Origin: Roseovarius sp. THAF9
GTDB taxonomy: Bacteria > Pseudomonadota > Alphaproteobacteria > Rhodobacterales > Rhodobacteraceae
Assembly: GCF_009363715.1 (NCBI RefSeq)
Contig: NZ_CP045405.1
Location: 62,001 to 126,000 of the forward strand
DNA length: 64,000 nt
Direction: 5' to 3'
A program made the position numbers and the translations under genes. The notes below the pieces were generated by a model, which saw nothing but the letters and a program-made list of their open reading frames with translations, was not told the DNA's origin and did no database searches. This document shows, piece by piece, positions 59,251-64,000 of this stretch; positions within the stretch are counted from its first letter, which is position 1, and each line of letters begins with the position of its first letter.

Positions 59251-61653
59251 TCAGAACTTCAGTCGCCGCAGCCGAAGAGCATTCAACACCACCGACAGCG
59301 AAGATGCGCTCATGGCGAAGGCGGCAAAAATTGGGCCGATCAGGATACCAAAGAACGGATAGAGGATACCGGCTGCTATAGGCACACCCGACGCGTTGTA
59401 GATCAGCGCGAAGAACAGGTTCTGGCGGATATTGCGCATCGTGGCGTGGCTCAGTTTGCGGGCTCGCACGATGCCGTCGAGATTGCCCTTAACCAATGTG
59501 AACCCCGCGCTTTCGATGGCCACATCCGCTCCCGTGCCCATCGCGATGCCGACATCTGCCTGGGCAAGTGCGGGGGCGTCATTGACCCCATCGCCGGCCA
59601 TGGCGACCTTTCGGCTCTGTTTTTGCAGCTCGCGGATAATATGCGCTTTGTCCTCGGGCAGTACATCAGCGCGAATCTCATCAATGCCGAGGCGGCTAGC
59701 GACGGCCTGCGCGGTGCGCTCGTTGTCGCCGGTCGCCATGATGATCCGAAATCCTTGTTCATGTAGCGCCTTGAGGGCCGCGGGAGTAGTTTCCTTGACC
59801 GGGTCAGCGACGCTGACCAATCCGGCAATCGTGCCATCCAGTACGATGAACATTACGGTCTCGCCTTCGTCGCGCCGCGCGTTGGCGGTGTCGACCAGCG
59901 CGCCGCTGTCCAGTCCCATGTCGTGGATCAGTGCTGCATTGCCAAGCGCAACCGACTTGCCGTCGACGCGGCCTTTGACGCCCTTGCCGGTCACCGCCTC
60001 GAAGTCCTCGGTCTTGGTGAAATCGACACCGCGCTCCTCTGCCCCGCGCACGATGGCCTCGGCCAACGGGTGTTCTGAGCCGCGCTCCAGCGATGCGGCC
60101 AAGCGCAAGACTTCGGCCTCGTCATGTCCTTCCTCGGTCAGCACCGCGACCAGTTTGGGCTTCCCTTCGGTCAGCGTACCAGTCTTGTCCACTATCAGCG
60201 TGTCGATCTTTTCAAACCGCTCCAGCGCTTCGGCGTTCTTGATCAGTACGCCCATCTGCGCACCTGTGCCCGTGGCGGTCATGATCGACATCGGCGTGGC
60301 AAGACCAAGCGCACAGGGACAGGCGATGATCAGCACCGCCACAGCCGAGACGAGGCCATAGGCCATTGCGGGATCAGGCCCCCAGATCGACCAGACGATG
60401 AATGACACGATTGCGACGGCGATCACCGCTGGCACGAACATCCCCGCGACCTGATCGGCGTATTTCTGGATCGGCGCACGGCTGCGCTGTGCGTTGGCAA
60501 CCATCTGCACGATCTGGGAAAGCATTGTATCCGCCCCGATGCGCGTGGCCTCGATGACCAGGCTGCCGGTGCCGTTGATCGTGGCCCCGGTAACGGGTTC
60601 GCCCGCGACCTTCTCGACGGGGACGGGTTCTCCGGAAATCATCGACTCGTCCACCGAGGAGCGGCCTTCGACCACCACACCATCGACCGGAACCTTGTCG
60701 CCGGGGCGCACGCGAATGTGATCGCCCAGCTGCACCTGGTCCAGCTCGATTTCCTCTTCGGTGCCGTCAGGGCGGATCACGAGCGCTGTCTTGGCTGCCA
60801 TGTCCAGCAAGGCCCGGATCGCCTTGCCGGTGCCTTCGCGGGCGCGCAATTCCATCACCTGGCCCAGCAGAACCAGCGTTACGATCACGGCGGCGGCCTC
60901 GAAATAGACGCCGACATTGCCGTTCTCATCGCGGAACCCGGTCGGGAAAATCTGCGGCGCGATGACCGCAACGATACTGAAGATATACGCCGCACCTACA
61001 CCCATCGAAATCAGGCTGAACATGTTGAGATTCATCGTCCGGAACGACTGATAGCCGCGCACAAAGAATGGCCAACCCGACCAAAGGATCACGGGCGTCG
61101 AGAGCGCCAACTCCAGCCAGAGCGAAGGGCGTTCGCCCAGTTGCTCCATGAAATATGTGAAACCTACGAAAGGACCCATCGCTAAAACGAGAACGGGCAT
61201 TGTCAGCACGACACCAGCCCAGAATCGACGGGTAAAGTCGACCAGCTCGGGATTCGGACCATCATCCTCAAGGCTGACTGTTTCAGGCTCCAACCCCATG
61301 CCGCAGATCGGACAGGATCCGGGGCCAGGATGGCGTACCTGCGCATGCATCGGGCACGTATAGACAGTGCCGTTGAAGCCCTCCGGCACGGTGTCATAGT
61401 CGCCGTTCTTCACCCCGACAGTTGCAGCGCCATGCGCATGGGCGTGCCCAGAATGGTCATGATGCCATTGCTGCCCAACGTCACCTTCGGGCACTAGGAA
61501 CATGCCGCATTTGGGACATTTCCCTTCCTCGGCGCTACGCACTTCGGGGTGCATCGAGCAGGTATAGACCGTGCCGGTATAGCCGTCTGGTACCATGTCA
61601 TAGCTCTCGTCACCCTCTCTTTGCCTGCCGCCCCGGCATTTCGTCACGTTCAT
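59251..61653 (-). CDS. copA: Copper-exporting P-type ATPase with two HMBD metal domains
   Basis: 800 aa from ATG 61653 with AGGAAGCAGG upstream. In place of the usual CxxC HMA domains it carries two heavy-metal-binding (HMBD-type) repeats: YTCSMHPEV ... GKCPKCGM and YTCPMHAQV ... GSCPICGM, separated by a His-rich stretch ([12 protein letters not shown]). The core has [31 protein letters not shown] and [10 protein letters not shown]. The last two helices ([31 protein letters not shown]) are of the Cu(I) group. It sits centrally in an operon of small metal-associated proteins. Confidence 0.93.
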   Translation of the reverse strand: MNVTKCRGGRQREGDESYDMVPDGYTGTVYTCSMHPEVRSAEEGKCPKCGMFLVPEGDVGQQWHHDHSGHAHAHGAATVGVKNGDYDTVPEGFNGTVYTCPMHAQVRHPGPGSCPICGMGLEPETVSLEDDGPNPELVDFTRRFWAGVVLTMPVLVLAMGPFVGFTYFMEQLGERPSLWLELALSTPVILWSGWPFFVRGYQSFRTMNLNMFSLISMGVGAAYIFSIVAVIAPQIFPTGFRDENGNVGVYFEAAAVIVTLVLLGQVMELRAREGTGKAIRALLDMAAKTALVIRPDGTEEEIELDQVQLGDHIRVRPGDKVPVDGVVVEGRSSVDESMISGEPVPVEKVAGEPVTGATINGTGSLVIEATRIGADTMLSQIVQMVANAQRSRAPIQKYADQVAGMFVPAVIAVAIVSFIVWSIWGPDPAMAYGLVSAVAVLIIACPCALGLATPMSIMTATGTGAQMGVLIKNAEALERFEKIDTLIVDKTGTLTEGKPKLVAVLTEEGHDEAEVLRLAASLERGSEHPLAEAIVRGAEERGVDFTKTEDFEAVTGKGVKGRVDGKSVALGNAALIHDMGLDSGALVDTANARRDEGETVMFIVLDGTIAGLVSVADPVKETTPAALKALHEQGFRIIMATGDNERTAQAVASRLGIDEIRADVLPEDKAHIIRELQKQSRKVAMAGDGVNDAPALAQADVGIAMGTGADVAIESAGFTLVKGNLDGIVRARKLSHATMRNIRQNLFFALIYNASGVPIAAGILYPFFGILIGPIFAAFAMSASSLSVVLNALRLRRLKF

Positions 61654-61770
61654 CCTGCTTCCTTTCCTGTTCGCAATTGGCTCGTCACTATTGGATCGAT
61701 GTAACCGACGCCCCCAACGCGCAGGGACGATGGCCACAAGGTGGTTTTTGGGGGTACTCTTGTTGGTTTG

Positions 61771-62040
61771 TCATGCCTTCGCCTTGCGCGAAAAGAAGTT
61801 GAACGCCGGTACGAAAATCACGGCAATTTACCAGCCATAGGCGAAGCTCTCGATCAGCCCCAGAAAGACGCTTGGCCAGCTGATCCAAGTCACGCCGGGC
61901 AGAAGTGGTAGCCAGGCCTGATACATGGTGGCGGTCGGGAATGTCAGGCCGGAGATAACGCACAGCACGAAGCTGATCGCCAGCAGAGTCCCAAGGGCCA
62001 TCCCTAGGGGATAGATACGAACCGATTTAAAATCTGACAT
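61771..62040 (-). pseudogene. DUF5676-type small membrane protein with in-frame stop
   Basis: ATG 62040 after AAGGAG, two membrane helices (PLGMALGTLLAISFVLCVISG; WISWPSVFLGLIESFAYGW), then TAA at 61828-61830 where the family would have Tyr. The same frame goes on with IAVIFVPAFNFFSRKAKA to TGA 61771, so only one base separates it from a 89-aa intact gene. It may still make a 70-residue product, a read-through product, or the base may be an error. Confidence 0.75.
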
Positions 62041-62134
62041 GATTTCTCCTTCCAAACCTTTCAGAGCTGCCTCGTTGTGGCGATGACTGCACCCACAGCC
62101 GAAGGGCTGTCACGAAGCTTCCTGTATCGTTTTG

Positions 62135-62278
62135 TCACAATGTGCGCCCAAAAATGGCGTCCGATGTGTGATCTCGTTCGAGGACAACCGGGATAGCTAC
62201 CGCGCGATTTCGCCATGAGTAGTACGAATGGACGAAAAGCAGGGCACAGGAACCCGCAAAAACGCTTATTATAATCAT
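62135..62278 (-). CDS. Small membrane protein, 47 aa
   Basis: ATG 62278 to TGA 62135: one N-terminal helix (IIISVFAGSCALLFVHSYYSW) then a basic/acidic tail. An AGAAAGG site lies about nine bases upstream. It fits the operon spacing between the Cys-rich protein and the DUF5676 gene. Family unknown. Confidence 0.45.
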   Translation of the reverse strand: MIIISVFAGSCALLFVHSYYSWRNRAVAIPVVLERDHTSDAIFGRTL

Positions 62279-62361
62279 GGCTATGAAACCTTTCTCTTGA
62301 CGTATGTTGAACAGCTACTGATCTGTCCTTCTCGCTAAGCGAGGCCGTGTCGCAACTGATC

Positions 62362-62520
62362 TCAATTTTTGCTGCAGCAGCATTTCCCCAACGGTGCAGC
62401 AGACGATCTGGCCTTGGGTTGGACTTCGGTAGCTGTGTTGACGGAACTGCCGCCACAGCACCCACCGGACTTTGCGGTTTTGGTTTGAGATTCATCGTTT
62501 TGGATGGATTTCTGAGCCAT
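62362..62520 (-). CDS. Cys-rich 52-aa protein, possible metal-binding peptide
   Basis: ATG 62520 has AAGGAG eight bases upstream. Composition is hydrophilic with KSGGCCGGSS in the middle and LGKCCCSKN at the end: five Cys in two clusters, as in metallothionein-like or copper-buffering peptides. No signal peptide, so probably cytoplasmic. It is the first gene of the copper ATPase operon (order: this, 47-aa protein, DUF5676, CopA, DUF2933, ICMT). It is below usual length cut-offs and easily missed. Confidence 0.6.
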   Translation of the reverse strand: MAQKSIQNDESQTKTAKSGGCCGGSSVNTATEVQPKARSSAAPLGKCCCSKN

Positions 62521-62613
62521 CTTGGTCTCCTTCAATCATGGTTTCATATTGGAGACGCCCACTACTACATTCCATTACAGGAAATTCGGTGAATTCCGCG
62601 ACCCATCCGCCAG

Positions 62614-62880
62614 TCACGTCGCTCCGATCAACAGCAACAAATCGGACTCGAGGCTATAGGGCGTAATGCCGAGATTTCGGGGTACGGGACCTTTTCCAAT
62701 TCAGCCCGACTGATCGCACTGCTATCAGTGGCACGCGCAAAACCACTCGCCGAACTCTCCAACGCTGACCCACCGGCAGACCCCCAAATAGGTGGTGCAC
62801 GTTCGAACCACGATTAACCCTTGACCGCCCTCCAGAGCCGATCTGTTCTGATCAATCGCTGTCAACTCCTAGTCGACGGT
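62614..62880 (-). pseudogene. Heavily decayed Rieske iron-sulfur protein relic
   Basis: The minus-strand frame ending at TGA 62614 reads IDQNRSALEGGQGLIVVRTC, TTYLGVC, GEFGEWFCACH, two stops, then QCDQSG, a stop, and IGKGPVPRNLGITPYSLESDLLL. It aligns along its whole length with the Rieske cluster-binding half (CTHLGC ... FCPCHGS ... G-R-x-KGPAP-NL). Cluster ligands are partly lost. It is a second, much older Rieske relic than the one at 56999. Confidence 0.7.
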
Positions 62881-62899
62881 GGGGGGTCCTTCACGTCGT

Positions 62900-63292
62900 C
62901 AATCGGGTCAACGAGCTGATCCAAAACTGCCGCTCGCGCCTTAGCGATCATCGCGGGCTAACGCCGCTATATAAAGACAGGATCTCCCGCCCAGTCAAAC
63001 GCGCTCCCGGGTCTTGTAGTAGCGTCCGTTAAATCGACGACACTAGTCGATTGGCTGATGATATCGGCCGAAGAATTCACGGAATTGATCAATGCCAGAC
63101 GGCGGGGCCCGTTGCCACTACTCCGGTGGCGCCAGTGGCACAGTAGAGAAAGTCTCGCGAGCGTTTGCGTCTGGGACATCAATTGCCTGTTTTTAAATCG
63201 GACATCTTGCTCCCCGTCGCTTGCTGTTGGTCGAGTTCACGACGGCCATTAGCCGCAGCACTGTTCGTTTGGTTTTTGCTGCTATCAGGCCG
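62900..63292. other. Region without recognisable gene
   Basis: Short frames on both strands have no family resemblance or ribosome sites. Probably debris upstream of the Rieske relic. Confidence 0.35.
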
Positions 63293-63635
63293 CTACTTCC
63301 GTAGCTTTGAATTGTTGGTCTCATTTGAGACAACAGGAGACGGTCTTTCGGTATCTAGCAGCAGAACCACGAGTTCGGTCGCCATATCGCGACGTAATCC
63401 GGCAAGGAGGTAGGCGCAGTCCTTGGGTCCGAGACCCAAAATTCTGGCCGCTTCAACCAGACTCTGGCCGTCACTTTCGATCCTCCGAAAGAGTTCTTGG
63501 GAAACCGGAGCATCGGCATGGTGCGAATGCGACGCGCAAGCGCAGCCTATCCGGTGAACGAGACTAAACAACTCCGTTGAGGAGGCGAGGCGCTCATGGA
63601 TTGCCTGATCCGATATATTTTTTTCCGCTGATCAT
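63293..63635 (-). pseudogene. Cys/His-rich small protein, frameshifted at an A7 run
   Basis: The long open frame contains LVHRIGCACASHSHHADAPVSQELFRRI, GQSLVEAARILGLGPKDCAYLLAGLRRDMATEL and a polar tail. Coding-like sequence continues upstream (ISDQAIHERLASSTELF) but the frame has no start. ATG 63635, preceded by GGGA, is one frame off, and the offset is cured exactly by removing one A from the seven-A run at 63618-63624 (T on the plus strand). It could be a mutation, a sequence error or slippage-controlled expression. It lies just downstream of the sigma-factor gene. Confidence 0.55.
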
Positions 63636-63730
63636 TTTGGTGTCCCTGCCATGACGCCCGGACCTGGGCTTTCCCGTAAGTCGACGCTTCCTGGCGGAAT
63701 CCATTACAAGCTGGGCCTATTCACCTAGCA

Positions 63731-64000
63731 TCAGTTCGATGCGTCCTTGGGAGCACAGTGGGTCTCATCTTCGGGGTTTTCGCAGCCGATCGGAGTGCAG
63801 TAGCAGTCATCCCAACCTGTCTTGCAGCACTTGCCACATTGACCCGTCAGCGCATCGCGCAAGGCCGCGCGGGCACGATGCAGACGCACGCCAAGCGCGT
63901 TGCGGGTCAGGCCCATGTCGAAGGCGACCGCGGCACGGTCCTCCTCTCCGAAGTCGACCCGACGAATCAATTCTGCATCTGCTGCCCGCTGCGCCGGAAC
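63731..64000 (-). CDS. ECF-type RNA polymerase sigma factor, C-terminal part with Cys-rich tail
   Basis: The frame enters from the right edge and ends at 63731. ELIRRVDFGEEDRAAVAFDMGLTRNALGVRLHRARAALRDAL is a sigma region-4 helix-turn-helix. It is followed by a tail with seven Cys (GQCGKCCKTGWDDCYC, IGCENP, THCAPK) that could bind metal or sense redox. The regions 2 and linker lie outside the window. The following Cys/His-rich protein may be its partner. Confidence 0.75.
   Translation of the reverse strand, partial: VPAQRAADAELIRRVDFGEEDRAAVAFDMGLTRNALGVRLHRARAALRDALTGQCGKCCKTGWDDCYCTPIGCENPEDETHCAPKDASN

Noticed and set aside
62061..62495. 144-codon minus-strand frame
   Set aside because: Overlaps the Cys-rich and 47-aa genes in another frame; the smaller frames have better starts and composition.
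62523..62600. Possible copper-type promoter before the Cys-rich gene (TTCC-N6-GGAA)
   Set aside because: The half-site spacing is 6 rather than 7 and the -35 (TTCACC) with a 20-bp gap is poor; not strong enough to list.
1..64000. CRISPR arrays, tRNA and rRNA genes
   Set aside because: No regularly spaced repeats, cloverleaf-type sequences or rRNA motifs were noticed on reading both strands; a tRNAscan/Infernal run would settle it.

Overview
The window looks like an alphaproteobacterial (probably Rhodobacterales/roseobacter-type) metal-resistance and envelope-maintenance island, either plasmid-borne or chromosomal accessory DNA. The first 8 kb and the 36-43 kb and 52-62 kb stretches are visibly GC-rich. 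The 9-23 kb and 43-49 kb stretches are more AT-rich and full of broken insertion sequences, so the region appears to have been assembled in pieces. I saw no rRNA, tRNA or CRISPR array.

Layout. 1-8.1 kb: an uncharacterised secreted-protein locus. It holds a LuxR-type regulator, a divergent pair of secreted proteins (one with an HELLH motif), a 260-aa secreted protein, a von Willebrand A (VWA) protein with five Ig-like repeats that is broken by one in-frame stop, and a membrane protein cut by the window edge. An inverted repeat ATAGGGC-N4-GCCCTA occurs at both control regions. 8.3-15 kb: a mobile-element graveyard (IS30, IS66 and IS3 relics) with one clean ISNCY/IS1202-like element that has inverted ends, a 6-bp duplication CAATTT and a passenger gene. 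Between the relics sit an L,D-transpeptidase and a transglutaminase-like/CDF metal-efflux pair. 15.4-22.7 kb: a MerR regulator, an ScsB/DsbD thiol reductase and a ccmFGHI cytochrome c maturation block. 23.1-34.7 kb: a nearly gap-free plus-strand operon (three Sco proteins, DsbB, DsbA, PCu(A)C, an M23 peptidase, DUF411, ZIP, LspA, Lnt, a penicillin-amidase-like protein and CtaG). 34.7-41.3 kb: a second CtaG, MntR, a di-heme peroxidase, a PhnDCE-like ABC transporter and a lipoprotein L,D-transpeptidase. 41.3-47.1 kb: a ZntA-type ATPase, two more L,D-transpeptidases and a membrane protein. 47.8-52.5 kb: copper oxidation (a cupredoxin-CusF fusion, a CopA oxidase plus a broken second copy, and CopB). 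52.7-57 kb: membrane proteins, an APC permease and Lgt. 57-62.5 kb: a Rieske/YfcC junction pseudogene, then a copper P-type ATPase operon with small metal-associated proteins. 62.6-64 kb: a decayed Rieske relic, a frameshifted Cys/His-rich protein and the C-terminus of an ECF sigma factor.

How the parts fit. Eight sites in the window have the MerR-type promoter geometry: a -35 and a -10 box separated by 19 bp, with a dyad in the spacer. They lie ahead of zinc/copper exporters, as expected. They also lie ahead of ccmFGHI, the sco-dsb-lspA-lnt operon and two Tat-exported L,D-transpeptidases. My inference is that metal stress switches on not only efflux but a whole envelope kit: copper delivery and oxidase assembly, disulfide and haem chemistry, lipoprotein maturation (Lgt, LspA and Lnt are all present) and peptidoglycan cross-link remodelling. 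That combination is the most unusual signal in the window. Several genes carry single nonsense or homopolymer lesions, so part of the region is either decaying or contains sequence errors.
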